This document shows, in pieces, positions 8,832 to 17,600 of a stretch of DNA of 33,117 nucleotides. The translations under genes and the position numbers were made by a program. The stretch covers positions 1 through 33,117 of the forward strand of contig JAPLDA010000105.1 in NCBI GenBank assembly GCA_026391945.1. Direction: 5' to 3'. Position 1 is the first letter of the stretch. Each line of letters begins with the position of its first letter. This DNA is from Bacteroidota bacterium (GTDB lineage: Bacteria > Bacteroidota > Bacteroidia > AKYH767-A > 2013-40CM-41-45). Under the pieces are notes generated by a model. The model worked only from the letters and a program-made list of their open reading frames with translations. It was not told the DNA's origin and did not search any database.

Positions 8832-9311
8832 CTATTTTTTTTCAGTACGCACTTCAAAAACATCCATCACCATTTGATTATGACTGGAAGTAGTCCATGT
8901 AAGTCTCGCCTTGTATTTTGTTGCATCCATCCATTTGAACCCGGTTAGTTTTGATTCGACGGAAGGACCATTTTCGCTTTCCCGGAAAGAAACGGATAAG
9001 AATGTGTTGTGATCAGGAATCGTTAACGTATCGGTGCCGATCGGATTCATCTTTGCCGGTTTGGATACATTGTTTTCAGTAATCAATAATGGTACAATGC
9101 CAATGCTTCTGCCATCCTGATCTTCCAGGTTCAACTGACAGCTTACCGTTGGTTTGGTTTTGGACTCAACCAGTTTATATCGAAAAGTTCCTGCTTTGGA
9201 AAATTGTACTTTGTTGTCACCGGATGCTGAAATAAAATCCTGCGACAAAACCCGGTGGCCGGAAAATATAAATGTCAATAACAGAAGTGTCAAGTTTTTT
9301 TTGATAATCAT
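8832..9311 (-). CDS. Exported hypothetical protein
   Basis: I do not recognise the family. From the ATG at 9311 it has about 159 residues. It begins with a clear signal peptide: a lysine pair, then the hydrophobic run LTLLLLTFIFSG and a likely cleavage site near LSQDF. The mature part is a compact, probably beta-rich domain with no cysteine pair or catalytic motif that I can identify. It ends MDVFEVRTEKK. A TTG at 9326 would add five residues; the ATG gives a better signal peptide. It follows the Doc-like gene by 26 bases on the same strand, so it may be co-transcribed. Confidence 0.65.
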   Translation of the reverse strand: MIIKKNLTLLLLTFIFSGHRVLSQDFISASGDNKVQFSKAGTFRYKLVESKTKPTVSCQLNLEDQDGRSIGIVPLLITENNVSKPAKMNPIGTDTLTIPDHNTFLSVSFRESENGPSVESKLTGFKWMDATKYKARLTWTTSSHNQMVMDVFEVRTEKK

Positions 9312-9337
9312 CGGTTTAAATTCCAATAATGAAACAC

Positions 9338-9718
9338 CTATGTTAGTCCGAGGCTATGTTCTTTCAGCCAGGAAGTGATCTGTTCAATTTTCAATTCACC
9401 TGAAGCAATACGGATTACAAACTCAAATTTCTCGTTCTGATTTGCTTTGATATCGAATTTGTATTTTAAAAGCAAGAGACGCATGAGAACGTATCCCATT
9501 CGTTTATTCCCATCAACAAAAGGATGATTGATCACGACACTTTCTATCAGGGCAGCAGCCTTATCGATGGGAGTAGGATAAAGGTCTTTTTTATCAAAGG
9601 TTGCAAAAGGTCTGTTCAAAGCCGACTTTAGAGCATTCATATCTCTGACCTTAGCGCTTCCACCGAATTTTTCCATAATCATTTGGTGGATGCTTAATAC
9701 TTCGTTCAAGTCAATCAT
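9338..9718 (-). CDS. Doc-type toxin (Fic/DOC family)
   Basis: This 126-residue protein is a minimal Fic-fold enzyme of the death-on-curing type. The catalytic loop HPFVDGNKR spans residues 65-73 and matches HxFx(D/N)GNKR exactly, with His65 as the catalytic base. Doc of phage P1 phosphorylates EF-Tu and stops translation; the same activity here is inference. It begins within the antitoxin stop (ATGA overlap at 9715-9718), a usual translational coupling in toxin-antitoxin operons with the antitoxin first. It is intact and has no glycan or membrane domain. The FDKKDLYPTPIDKAAALIESVV helix preceding the loop is typical of the Doc subgroup. Confidence 0.88.
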   Translation of the reverse strand: MIDLNEVLSIHQMIMEKFGGSAKVRDMNALKSALNRPFATFDKKDLYPTPIDKAAALIESVVINHPFVDGNKRMGYVLMRLLLLKYKFDIKANQNEKFEFVIRIASGELKIEQITSWLKEHSLGLT

Positions 9719-9903
9719 TGAGCGAGTCTTTCAAGCAATTCACTGTCCTCCGCTAAAATTTTACGAAGATTTTGTGACAGACTAATCGCATCGGGAGATT
9801 TGCCTTGAATGTTTTTCAAATAGTTTAGAATATCTTCCAATACAACATCTGGAATTGAATCAAGAACTTTTTGAATTTCGGTTTTTATTTGTTTCGTTGT
9901 CAT
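9715..9903 (-). CDS. Putative antitoxin of the Doc-type toxin
   Basis: This 62-residue acidic-helical protein lies directly upstream of the Doc-like toxin and overlaps it by four bases, so position argues that it is the antitoxin. It has two helical parts: residues 1-33 (KQIKTEIQKVLDSIPDVVLEDILNYLKNI pattern) and 41-62 (LSQNLRKILAEDSELLERLA). No Phd or AbrB DNA-binding domain is visible, so it is unlike the P1 antitoxin. It somewhat resembles DUF2281-type small proteins. A good promoter lies just upstream. Confidence 0.65.
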   Translation of the reverse strand: MTTKQIKTEIQKVLDSIPDVVLEDILNYLKNIQGKSPDAISLSQNLRKILAEDSELLERLAQ

Positions 9904-9925
9904 TGGTACTTGACGATTGGGTTTT

Positions 9926-9956
9926 CAAATATATTAAAAAGTAAAGTATCTGCGAA
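9926..9956 (-). promoter_or_regulatory. Promoter of the antitoxin-toxin operon
   Basis: On the minus strand TTCG (9953-9956, one mismatch to TTTG) is followed after 19 bases by TATATTTG (9926-9933), an exact TAnnTTTG box. The antitoxin ATG is 22 bases downstream. Confidence 0.55.
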
Positions 9957-10002
9957 TCGCAGCTAAGAGTTTATTCAGAGAACCCTTTTTATTAATGAGA
10001 CT

Positions 10003-10042
10003 ATGATTTCAGAAGTCGCCGAAGGCGGCGTACTGAAATCAT
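10003..10042. repeat. Palindromic element 1 of the repeat mosaic
   Basis: The outer arms ATGATTTCAG (10003-10012) and CTGAAATCAT (10033-10042) are perfectly complementary. Inner arms rich in GCC/GGC extend the pairing with mismatches. Confidence 0.6.
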
Positions 10043-10049
10043 TAAGTCG

Positions 10050-10105
10050 AATTAATCCCGAGCAACGTCGAGGGCTTTGTCCTGAGCCATGTCGAAGGAT
10101 CTGGT
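10050..10105. repeat. Palindrome-like element 2 of the repeat mosaic
   Basis: This stretch contains CCTGAGCCATGTCGAAGG (10081-10098), a variant of a TCGA-containing intergenic repeat type seen in many bacterial genomes, preceded by AACGTCGAGGGCTTTG. I identify it by resemblance only. Confidence 0.35.
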
Positions 10106-10108
10106 CAA

Positions 10109-10171
10109 TACCCCGCAGCTCTGCTGCGGAAAATGATATTCATATTGATACCCCGCAGCTTGCTGCGGGGT
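10109..10171. repeat. Two copies of a CCCCGCAGC palindrome, msrB-proximal
   Basis: The unit appears at 10111-10129 (imperfect) and at 10151-10170, where CCCCGCAGC and GCTGCGGGG form a perfect 9-bp stem around TT. Both are preceded by ATA. The second sits 4 bases after the msrB stop and could act as its terminator on the minus strand, though the T-run there is short. Confidence 0.6.
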
Positions 10172-10174
10172 CAT

Positions 10175-10678
10175 TCATTTCTTCTCAAACTTCAGCGAAG
10201 CCGAATTCATGCAGTAACGCAAACCCGTTGGTTTCGGTCCATCGTCGAATACATGTCCGAGGTGTGCGCCGCAACGGTGACAGGTTACTTCCGTTCGGAT
10301 CATACCATAAGAAGAGTCTTTGATTTCATCCACGTTTTCTTTTTCAACCGGCGAGTAAAAACTCGGCCAGCCCGTACCCGAATCAAACTTGGTGTCGGAA
10401 CTGAACAAAGATTCACCGCAGCAAACACAATGGTACATTCCCTTATCGTGGTTGTTCCAGTATTCGTTGGCGAAGGCGGGTTCGGTGCCGTGCTTCCGCG
10501 CGACTTCAAATTGTTCGGGAGTCAGTTCCTTTTTCCATTCTTCGTCTGTCTTGATTATTTTTTCTGAATTGGATTTCGTTTCCATGGCGATTGTTTGTTT
10601 ATGTTGATTACTGTTGTTCTGTGCACAGGAAGTGATGCACATCGTGGCTGCAAAAAATAAAACGGGAATTGTTTTCAT
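10175..10678 (-). CDS. msrB: Peptide-methionine (R)-S-oxide reductase MsrB, lipoprotein form
   Basis: MsrB reduces the R form of methionine sulfoxide in oxidised proteins. The 167-residue protein carries an N-terminal lipoprotein-like signal: [18 protein letters not shown], with the likely lipidated Cys18. This predicts a periplasmic, membrane-anchored enzyme. The MsrB domain spans about residues 43-164. Zinc-binding pairs are C84/C87 and C133/C136, the substrate-site stretch is SGTGWPSF, and the catalytic Cys156 is in [10 protein letters not shown] cytoplasmic form from Met32 would keep the whole catalytic domain, but the signal sequence argues for the full-length start. No msrA lies next to it. 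Confidence 0.93.
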   Translation of the reverse strand: MKTIPVLFFAATMCITSCAQNNSNQHKQTIAMETKSNSEKIIKTDEEWKKELTPEQFEVARKHGTEPAFANEYWNNHDKGMYHCVCCGESLFSSDTKFDSGTGWPSFYSPVEKENVDEIKDSSYGMIRTEVTCHRCGAHLGHVFDDGPKPTGLRYCMNSASLKFEKK

Positions 10679-10911
10679 GTTGAATGTGATGCATGATTGT
10701 TCGTTTGATCCAAACGATACAACGATGAAAATATTTTCCGGCCCAGTGTCTACAAAAAAAGTTCCCCGGCTTGCGAAGGACGTTTTACATTTTTAAAATA
10801 GTGTTATGTTAGCTATGAATGGACACAGTTAATATGTCACTATTGCCTTGTTATAAAGGGTAACCGGTTTTAACTTTTGACTTTTGAGATTTAACTTAAC
10901 ACGATGCGTTG

Positions 10912-13221
10912 TCAGCTCAGGCTTACCTGAGAACGAATGATGTTCAATGCTCCGCCCGCCTTGAACCACTCAATCTGGTTTTCATTATAGCTTTGATTCA
11001 CCGTAATGATTTCATGATCACCATCGGTGTGATGCAAAACTATTTTCAGCGGAACTCCCGGCTTGAATTCAGTGAGGCCGAGAATGTCAAACGTATCGTC
11101 TTCTTTTATTTTGTCGTAATCGCTTTTGTTTGCAAACGTCAATGCAAGCATTCCCTGTTTCTTCAGGTTCGTTTCGTGAATGCGCGCGAATGATTTCACG
11201 AGGATGGCACGCACACCGAGATGACGCGGTTCCATCGCTGCATGCTCGCGCGATGAACCTTCACCGTAGTTTTCATCACCCACCACAACACTTCCGATGC
11301 GGGCGGCTTTGTAGGCACGTTGAACGTTCGGAACAGAATCGTATTGGCCTGTCAGGTGATTTTTCACCGAATCGGTTTTGTCATTGAATGCATTCACAGC
11401 ACCGATCAGCATGTTGTTGGAAATGTTATCGAGATGCCCGCGGTACTTCAACCATGGTCCGGCCATGCTGATGTGATCGGTCGTGCATTTGCCTTTTGCT
11501 TTGATGAGCAACCGGAGTCCTTTCAGATCCATTCCTTCCCATGCCGGAAACGGATCGAGCAATTGCAAACGATCGGAAGAAGGAGAAACTTTTACCTGCA
11601 CGTTACTTCCGTCTTTTGCCGGAGCCTGGTAGCCTGCATCTTCCACAGCAAATCCTTTCAAAGGCATTTCGATGCCAAGCGGTTCTTTCAGTTTTACTTT
11701 TTCTCCTTTGTCATTCACGAGGGAATCCGTGAGCGGGTTAAACGTGAGATCACCTGCAATCGCAAAGGCCGTGACTATTTCAGGTGATGCAACAAAAGAA
11801 TGTGTGTTGGGATTGCCATCGTTCCGTTTCGCAAAATTCCGGTTGAAGGAAGTGATGATGGAATTTTTCCTGTTGGGATCATTGGTATGGCGCGCCCATT
11901 GCCCGATACAAGGGCCACATGCATTTGCCAGGACAACGCCGCCCATTTTTTCAAACGTGCCGAGGAAGCCATCGCGTTCAACGGTGTAGCGCACCAGTTC
12001 AGAACCCGGAGTAATCGTGTATTCCGCTTTTGCCTTGATGCCGGCATCAACGGCTTGCCTGGCAACAGATGCGGCACGGCTGATGTCTTCGTAACTTGAA
12101 TTGGTACAGGAACCGATGAGTCCTACTTCCAGTTTCGCAGGCCAGTTGTTTTCTTTCACCGCCGCTGCAAATTTTGAAAGTGGCCATGCTAAATCCGGTG
12201 TGAACGGCCCGTTCACATGTGGTTCGAGTTCGGAGAGATTGATTTCAATCACCTGGTCGAAGTATGCAGCTGGATTTTCATACACTTCTTTGTCACCGCG
12301 AAGATGTTCCGCAACGGCATCAGCGGCAGATGCCACATCAATTCGTGAAGTTCCCCTGAGGTATTCCGACATTTTTTTATCGTAACCGAAAACGGAAGTG
12401 GTGGCTCCGATTTCCGCGCCCATGTTGCAGATGGTTCCTTTGCCGGTGCAGGAAAGTGAATCAGCTCCTTCGCCGAAGTATTCAACGATGGCATCCGTTC
12501 CGCCTTTTACAGTCAGTATTCCGGCCACTTTCAGAATGACATCTTTCGAAGAAGTCCAGCCGCTTAATTTACCAGTGAGTTTGACGCCGATGATTTTTGG
12601 AAATTTCAATTCCCATGGAAGTCCGGCCATCACATCGCATGCATCGGCACCACCAACTCCGATGGCTATCATTCCAAGTCCGCCGGCATTCACCGTATGA
12701 GAATCCGTACCGATCATCAGTCCGCCTGGAAAAGCATATTGTTCGAGGATCACCTGGTGAATAATTCCTGCTCCCGGTTTCCAGAAACCTAATCCATATT
12801 TGTCGGAAACAGAGGAAAGAAAATCATACACTTCTTTATTTTTATCAAGAGCAGTAGTCAGATCTTCTTTTGCTCCTGACTTCGCCTGTATCAGGTGATC
12901 GCAGTGTACGGTGGAAGGTACGGCAACCTTTGGTCTTCCTGCTTGCATAAACTGAAGCAATGCCATCTGAGCTGTTGCATCCTGCATGGCTACGCGATCG
13001 GGATTAAAATCCACGTAACTCACTCCTCGTTTGAATTCTCCGGTTCCCCGCTTCTCCGGCTCGGATGAATCGGCGACAGGGAGAATCGGCGACAGGGAGA
13101 GGTGTGAATAAAGAATTTTTTCAGTGAGCGTCAACGGGCGCCCGAGTACTTTTTTTGCAGCAGCAATGCGTTCGGGTAAACGTTGATATACTGCCTGGAT
13201 CATGTCGAAATCAAAAGCCAT
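10912..13221 (-). CDS. acnA: Aconitate hydratase, mitochondrial type, with N-terminal insertion
   Basis: Aconitase interconverts citrate and isocitrate in the TCA cycle through a [4Fe-4S] cluster. The 769-residue protein aligns by eye along its length with mitochondrial-type aconitase. The cluster cysteines are in GSCTNSS (near residue 369) and ACGPC (near 431-436). Other fixed motifs include [32 protein letters not shown] and [15 protein letters not shown]. Between LYSHL and RGVSYVDF the normal short loop is replaced by about 22 residues ([20 protein letters not shown] and a few more) encoded by repeat-like DNA at 13033-13098. The frame is intact, so the enzyme is probably functional. The symbol acnA is used loosely; acn is equally fair. 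A TAnnTTTG box lies upstream. Confidence 0.95.
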   Translation of the reverse strand: MAFDFDMIQAVYQRLPERIAAAKKVLGRPLTLTEKILYSHLSLSPILPVADSSEPEKRGTGEFKRGVSYVDFNPDRVAMQDATAQMALLQFMQAGRPKVAVPSTVHCDHLIQAKSGAKEDLTTALDKNKEVYDFLSSVSDKYGLGFWKPGAGIIHQVILEQYAFPGGLMIGTDSHTVNAGGLGMIAIGVGGADACDVMAGLPWELKFPKIIGVKLTGKLSGWTSSKDVILKVAGILTVKGGTDAIVEYFGEGADSLSCTGKGTICNMGAEIGATTSVFGYDKKMSEYLRGTSRIDVASAADAVAEHLRGDKEVYENPAAYFDQVIEINLSELEPHVNGPFTPDLAWPLSKFAAAVKENNWPAKLEVGLIGSCTNSSYEDISRAASVARQAVDAGIKAKAEYTITPGSELVRYTVERDGFLGTFEKMGGVVLANACGPCIGQWARHTNDPNRKNSIITSFNRNFAKRNDGNPNTHSFVASPEIVTAFAIAGDLTFNPLTDSLVNDKGEKVKLKEPLGIEMPLKGFAVEDAGYQAPAKDGSNVQVKVSPSSDRLQLLDPFPAWEGMDLKGLRLLIKAKGKCTTDHISMAGPWLKYRGHLDNISNNMLIGAVNAFNDKTDSVKNHLTGQYDSVPNVQRAYKAARIGSVVVGDENYGEGSSREHAAMEPRHLGVRAILVKSFARIHETNLKKQGMLALTFANKSDYDKIKEDDTFDILGLTEFKPGVPLKIVLHHTDGDHEIITVNQSYNENQIEWFKAGGALNIIRSQVSLS
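13033..13098. repeat. In-frame repeat-like insertion inside the aconitase gene
   Basis: A 16-bp unit starting GAATCGGCGACAGGGA is perfectly duplicated in tandem (13067-13082, 13083-13098). Next to it TTCTCCGG occurs twice (near 13036 and 13052). The total of 66 bases keeps the frame and sits exactly where aconitases normally have a short surface loop. Confidence 0.65.
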
Positions 13222-13273
13222 GTTTTTAGAAATTACAGATTATTGTGATGTTGAATGATGAATAAACCGGCGT

Positions 13274-13281
13274 CAAAGGTA
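13274..13281 (-). promoter_or_regulatory. -7 box of the aconitase promoter
   Basis: On the minus strand TACCTTTG matches TAnnTTTG. The position 20 bases upstream reads only ATTT, a weak -33. The start codon is 52 bases downstream. Confidence 0.45.
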
Positions 13282-13768
13282 GTGAATAGAATGATTTTGT
13301 AAATGCAGGTTTGGCAATGATGATGAACGTCATAATCGAATCATTCGGATTGAGAAAAGTGATGACGGCCGGAAAACGATAATGGAAAACTCTGAAATGT
13401 TTTTGAAAAAAATGTCGAAAAAAAACTGGTTCCTGAAAAGAAATGACTGAAAGGAAATTTCCTTACAACCGCATGATGGCAGGGTGAGAATGTTTTCCGG
13501 AAACATGATCGGCATTCAACGATTTCTCTTTTTGAAGCTGGCTTTCACCATCGATTTCATTTGTTCTCTTACAAAATCAATTCGTGATTCGTTTCTGGCC
13601 GTTCCTGCAATCATTGCCAGCGTATACTGGTGAGAAAAAGTCCGGCAGATCAGGAGGATTTAATGCGGATGATTGACCTCATGAAATGCAGTAACAGGAT
13701 TCATTCGCCTGGTTGCAAATAATAATATGGTGTTCATCCGGTCATACAGCAAACATTAATCATTATCC
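13282..13768. other. Spacer with no supported gene
   Basis: This stretch and the part around the next feature form a 903-base region between aconitase and secDF. Short open frames exist on both strands, but none has recognisable motifs. One minus-strand frame ending near 13520 encodes a short basic peptide and could be a decayed gene end. I see no tRNA, no clear repeat and no strong terminator. Confidence 0.45.
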
Positions 13769-13867
13769 ATGAAAGCAAAAGAAGCAAGGCAAATCGGTTT
13801 TGCGATGATTACCAGCATGATCATCCTGGCTGTTTTGCTCATCATTCATTTATTTATCATCGTCTGA
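13769..13867 (+). CDS. Possible 32-residue single-helix membrane peptide
   Basis: ATG at 13769 opens a 32-codon frame ending TGA. The peptide has a basic N-terminus (MKAKEARQ) followed by one strong hydrophobic segment: IGFAMITSMIILAVLLI and on to the end, with a single histidine near the C-terminus. This is the layout of small membrane proteins (positive-inside, one transmembrane helix). I cannot assign a function. No clear promoter is seen. It is isolated, between aconitase and secDF, so it may be real or chance. Confidence 0.4.
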   Translation: MKAKEARQIGFAMITSMIILAVLLIIHLFIIV

Positions 13868-14051
13868 GGCTGACTCATTCATTTTTTCATTCCTGTCTTT
13901 TGGCTTAAGCCGGAAGAAATTACGATTACCGCATTCACTTCATGTCCGGGTATTTGTTCCCCGGTATTTCCGATTCCGGGTTCGGTAAAAAATCATATTT
14001 CATTTTTTTTGAGAAATAAGAGAAGGTTCAGAGAATTTTGATGCTTAATTC
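13868..14051. other. Spacer upstream of the secDF promoter
   Basis: The region is AT-rich with one weak CCGGGTA...CCCCGGTA hairpin around 13945-13964. I see no gene. Confidence 0.4.
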
Positions 14052-14082
14052 TTTGTGTTTTTGCAAAATTCGTGTACGTTTG
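14052..14082 (+). promoter_or_regulatory. secDF promoter
   Basis: TTTG (14052-14055) and TACGTTTG (14075-14082) are exactly 19 bases apart, an ideal Bacteroidota promoter. The ATG is 42 bases downstream. Confidence 0.75.
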
Positions 14083-14124
14083 CAGGCTCTAAAAAATTGA
14101 ATCAACTATTTAAATCAAAAATAC

Positions 14125-17100
14125 ATGCAAAGTAAAGGTGCAGTTAAGTTTTTTGCGGTAGCGATGGCCATTGTCTGTCTCTACCAGCTTTCATTCACAT
14201 TCGTCACAAAACACTGGGAAAACAAAGCGAAAGATCATGCAAAAGGGAACCCGGTTTTGGAGAAAGCCTATCTCGATTCCATCTCTACGGTGCCGATTTA
14301 TAACATCCTGGTAAAAAATTATACGTATCGTGAGTGCAAGGAAAATGAAATCAACCTCGGTCTCGACTTAAAAGGAGGGATGAACGTAACCATGGAGGTT
14401 TCCCTGGTGGATCTCATCCGTGCTATGGCCAACTACAGTACGGATCCTACTTTTAACAAGGCTATTGACAATGCACTGAAAGCACAGTCGAACAGCCAGA
14501 AGGACTTTGTAACTCTTTTCGGTGAAGAGTTTACCAGGCTGGATCCCAATGCCAAGCTCGCTGCAATCTTTGCTACCAAAGAGCTGCAGGATAAAGTGAG
14601 CTACAATTCGAACAACACCGATGTGATGAAGGTGATCAAGACGGAAGCAGATGCTGCGTTCGACCGTACCTACCAGATCCTCAAAACCCGTATCGACAAA
14701 TTCGGTGTGGCACAGCCCAACGTTCAGAAAATCGGTAGCGGACGGATTCTCGTTGAACTGCCCGGTATCAAAGAACCGGATCGCGTGCGCAAACTCCTCC
14801 AGGGAACTGCGAAGCTTGAATTCTGGGAGACCTTTGATAACAAGGATATCTACCCGATGCTTGAAGAAGCCAATAAGACGTTGAAACTGATTGGAGGAAT
14901 GGATTCTGTTGAAGGTGTAAAACCTGATACTGCAGGAGCCAACTTATTGGCATCAAAAAATGACACGATAAAAGAAGTTGCAGTTCCCGGTGATACGGCG
15001 AAAAAGAATTCACTGATGCAGCAAATCTCAAAAACCGAAAAGGCTGATACAGCTAAAACAGATACTTCAAAAGCCCCTAAGACTCAGGAACAGCTGATGA
15101 AAGAAAATCCATTGTTCGCTGTGTTGATTCCGGCCATTCAGCAGAATGAAAAAAATCAGCAAGAGCTTCGCAAAGGGCCGGTGATTGGTTCCGTGAATGT
15201 AAAAGATACCGGTAAGGTGAACCGCATTTTCAACATGGACCAGATCCGTGCGAAATTTCCAAAAGAGTTCAAGCCGCTGTGGTCAGTAAAACCAATTGAC
15301 AAAGAAGGTAAATATGTTCAGTTGATTGCAATCAAAATGCCGGCACGCGATCGTGTGGCACCTTTGGATGGTTCTGCCGTTACCGATGCAAGAAAAATGA
15401 AAGGACAGTTTACGGATAACTGGGAAATTTCCATGAGCATGAATGCGGAAGGAGCACGTATCTGGAAACGCATCACCCATGACAACGTGAATCATTCGAT
15501 TGCTGTGGTACTCGACGATTATGTGTACTCATACCCGAATGTGATCCAGGAAATTTCCGGTGGTAATACTTCCATTACCGGAAGCTTTTCACTCCAGGAA
15601 GCAGAAGATCTTGCCAACATTTTAAAAGTCGGTAAACTTCCGGCGCCTGCAAGAATTGTGGAGGATACCGTTGTGGGTCCTACACTGGGACAGGAAGCCA
15701 TCAACGCCGGCTTCCTTTCGTTTGTGATCGCCTTGATCCTGGTACTCCTGTTTATGATTTCCTATTACGGAAATGCAGGATGGGTGGCCGATCTGGCCTT
15801 GTTTGCGAACGTGTTCTTTATCATGGGTGTGCTTGCTTCGCTTGGCGCGGTGCTCACACTTCCGGGTATTGCCGGTATCGTGCTTACCATCGGTATGTCG
15901 GTGGATGCGAACATCCTGATCTTCGAGCGTGTCCGTGAAGAATTAAGTTTAGGTAAAGGAGTGAGGCTGGCGGTTTCAGATGGTTTCAAACATGCCTATT
16001 CATCCATCATCGACTCCAACGTAACCACCTTGTTGCTCGGTATCATCCTGTACACCTTCGGTACAGGCCCGATCCAGGGTTTTGCAACGACACTGATCAT
16101 CGGAATTCTTTCATCACTCTTCTGTGCCATTTTCATTTCGCGTTTGATATTCGAATGGGCGCTGGGCAAAAACAAAGTGCTTACCTTCTGGAATAAATAC
16201 ACGCAGGGAGCCTTCAAGAACATCCACATCAACTTCGTTGAAAAAAGAAAAGCGTATTACATTTTTTCCAGTGTGATCATCCTTGCCGGCGTTGTTGCCT
16301 TTTCGATGAAAGGGTTGAACTTCGGAGTGGATTTCCAGGGCGGAAGAACATATGTGGTTCGTTTTGAAAAACCGGTGACGACCGTTGAAGTGATTGATGC
16401 TTTGAAGAGTCCGTTTACCAAATCACCTGAAGTAAAAACTTTCGGCAGCGGTAATCAGGTAAAAATTACAACCAGCTACTTAATAGATGATCAGTCGCCG
16501 GATGCCGAACAAAAAGTGGTGGAAAAATTGAACACCGGGTTAAAAGTGTTGAATGCAAAATACGACGTACTCAGTTCGCAAAAAGTAGGGCCTACCATTG
16601 CTGATGACATCAAAGCATCTGCCGTGTGGGCAATTTTATTCTCCTGTGCGCTCATGTTCCTGTACATCTTTGTTCGTTTCAGGAAATGGCAGTATGGCCT
16701 CGGAGCCGTGGTGGCTCTCTTCCATGATGTGCTGGTGGTACTTTCATTCTATACCATCTTCAACGGCATCCTTCCGTTCTCTCTTGAAATCGACCAGGCA
16801 TTTATCGCCGCCATCCTCACCGTGATGGGATACTCCATGACAGATACCGTGGTGGTGTTCGACAGGATCAGGGAATTTGTAGGCGTGCATCACCATGCAA
16901 AAGACCAGCGCAAGGTGATCAACGATGCGTTGAATGCTACGCTAAGCAGAACCATCAATACCTCGCTTACCATCTTCTTCGTACTCCTTGCCATCTTTAT
17001 TTTTGGTGGCGAAGTGATTCGCGGATTTACGTTTGCCTTGTTGATCGGAATCGTGATCGGAACATATTCTTCCATTTGTATTGCAACACCGATCGTTGTT

Positions 17101-17127
17101 GACTTTGCAAAAAAGGAGAAAGTATAA
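14125..17127 (+). CDS. secDF: Protein translocase SecDF fusion
   Basis: SecDF uses the proton gradient to pull proteins through the SecYEG channel on the outer side of the inner membrane. This 1000-residue fusion has the first membrane helix at about residues 7-27 and the SecD D1 motif LGLDLKGGM at 78-86. The periplasmic P1 domain contains AAFDRTYQILKTRIDKFGV. A lysine- and threonine-rich low-complexity insert lies at about 290-330. The SecD membrane domain has GMSVDANILIFERVREEL near 592-610. The SecF part starts near 700, with NFGVDFQGGRTYVV near 733 and MTDTVVVFDRIREF near 905. Twelve membrane helices are expected. It has its own promoter and terminator, so it is a single-gene unit. Confidence 0.97.
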   Translation: MQSKGAVKFFAVAMAIVCLYQLSFTFVTKHWENKAKDHAKGNPVLEKAYLDSISTVPIYNILVKNYTYRECKENEINLGLDLKGGMNVTMEVSLVDLIRAMANYSTDPTFNKAIDNALKAQSNSQKDFVTLFGEEFTRLDPNAKLAAIFATKELQDKVSYNSNNTDVMKVIKTEADAAFDRTYQILKTRIDKFGVAQPNVQKIGSGRILVELPGIKEPDRVRKLLQGTAKLEFWETFDNKDIYPMLEEANKTLKLIGGMDSVEGVKPDTAGANLLASKNDTIKEVAVPGDTAKKNSLMQQISKTEKADTAKTDTSKAPKTQEQLMKENPLFAVLIPAIQQNEKNQQELRKGPVIGSVNVKDTGKVNRIFNMDQIRAKFPKEFKPLWSVKPIDKEGKYVQLIAIKMPARDRVAPLDGSAVTDARKMKGQFTDNWEISMSMNAEGARIWKRITHDNVNHSIAVVLDDYVYSYPNVIQEISGGNTSITGSFSLQEAEDLANILKVGKLPAPARIVEDTVVGPTLGQEAINAGFLSFVIALILVLLFMISYYGNAGWVADLALFANVFFIMGVLASLGAVLTLPGIAGIVLTIGMSVDANILIFERVREELSLGKGVRLAVSDGFKHAYSSIIDSNVTTLLLGIILYTFGTGPIQGFATTLIIGILSSLFCAIFISRLIFEWALGKNKVLTFWNKYTQGAFKNIHINFVEKRKAYYIFSSVIILAGVVAFSMKGLNFGVDFQGGRTYVVRFEKPVTTVEVIDALKSPFTKSPEVKTFGSGNQVKITTSYLIDDQSPDAEQKVVEKLNTGLKVLNAKYDVLSSQKVGPTIADDIKASAVWAILFSCALMFLYIFVRFRKWQYGLGAVVALFHDVLVVLSFYTIFNGILPFSLEIDQAFIAAILTVMGYSMTDTVVVFDRIREFVGVHHHAKDQRKVINDALNATLSRTINTSLTIFFVLLAIFIFGGEVIRGFTFALLIGIVIGTYSSICIATPIVVDFAKKEKV

Positions 17128-17151
17128 AAGTCATTTTTTAATAAGCTTGAG

Positions 17152-17178
17152 AAGCCCGCCGGAAACGACGGGCTTTTT
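17152..17178 (+). terminator. secDF terminator
   Basis: Stem AAGCCCG (17152-17158) with CGGGCTT (17169-17175), extended by an inner CG/CG pair closing a GAAA loop, then a run of five T. It begins 24 bases after the secDF stop. Confidence 0.9.
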
Positions 17179-17235
17179 CATGGCTTCAAACCCGACATTG
17201 TTTCATTCTCTACTGCCATTCAAAAGGAAACTCTT

Positions 17236-17400
17236 TAGAACCCATCTCAAATTATCTTATAATCTTTTTCTACGCATCAGAACTTCCTGCGGCGTTGCTT
17301 TTCTCACTCAGACAACTTCCAGTATGACCTTCGAAAAGCGCCTTGCAGGAAGTCCCGATACTTAAAAAATTCTTAAGACCTAATTTTAAGATGGGTTCTA
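17236..17400. mobile_element. 165-bp MITE-like inverted-repeat element
   Basis: The ends are near-perfect inverted repeats: TAGAACCCATCTCAAATTA at the left and the complement of TAGAACCCATCTTAAAATTA at the right. Inner sub-repeats also pair: ACTTCCTGC with GCTTTTC on the left side, against GAAAAGCGCC and GCAGGAAGT on the right. The whole unit can therefore fold into one long hairpin. It has no ORF of its own. The outermost bases are TA on both sides, so a TA target duplication is possible. It lies in the spacer between the secDF terminator and the GAPDH gene. Confidence 0.7.
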
Positions 17401-17600
17401 GTAACATTCATGTAAGGCACTTGGATCTGATGTTGTTGCCTTTCATTTTTTGTCTTTGGTTTCAATTTTTTTTCAAAACACTATGTGGATATTATACCAG
17501 GAAAATGCTTTCGGTTTTTCAACGATTGTCATTGAACCTTGTGAATGATAGTTTTTTATATTCATGCATTTAATACTTTTACCCGCTAAATCTTTATTCA

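Noticed and set aside
10003-10323. Open frame through the palindrome mosaic
   Set aside because: It reads through repeats and antisense to msrB and has no family features.
13330-13515. 61-codon minus-strand frame upstream of aconitase
   Set aside because: It is F/S/I-rich low-quality text with no recognisable domain.
17343-17573. 76-codon frame after the MITE-like element
   Set aside because: It starts inside the element's right arm, has no motif and no promoter, and is probably chance.
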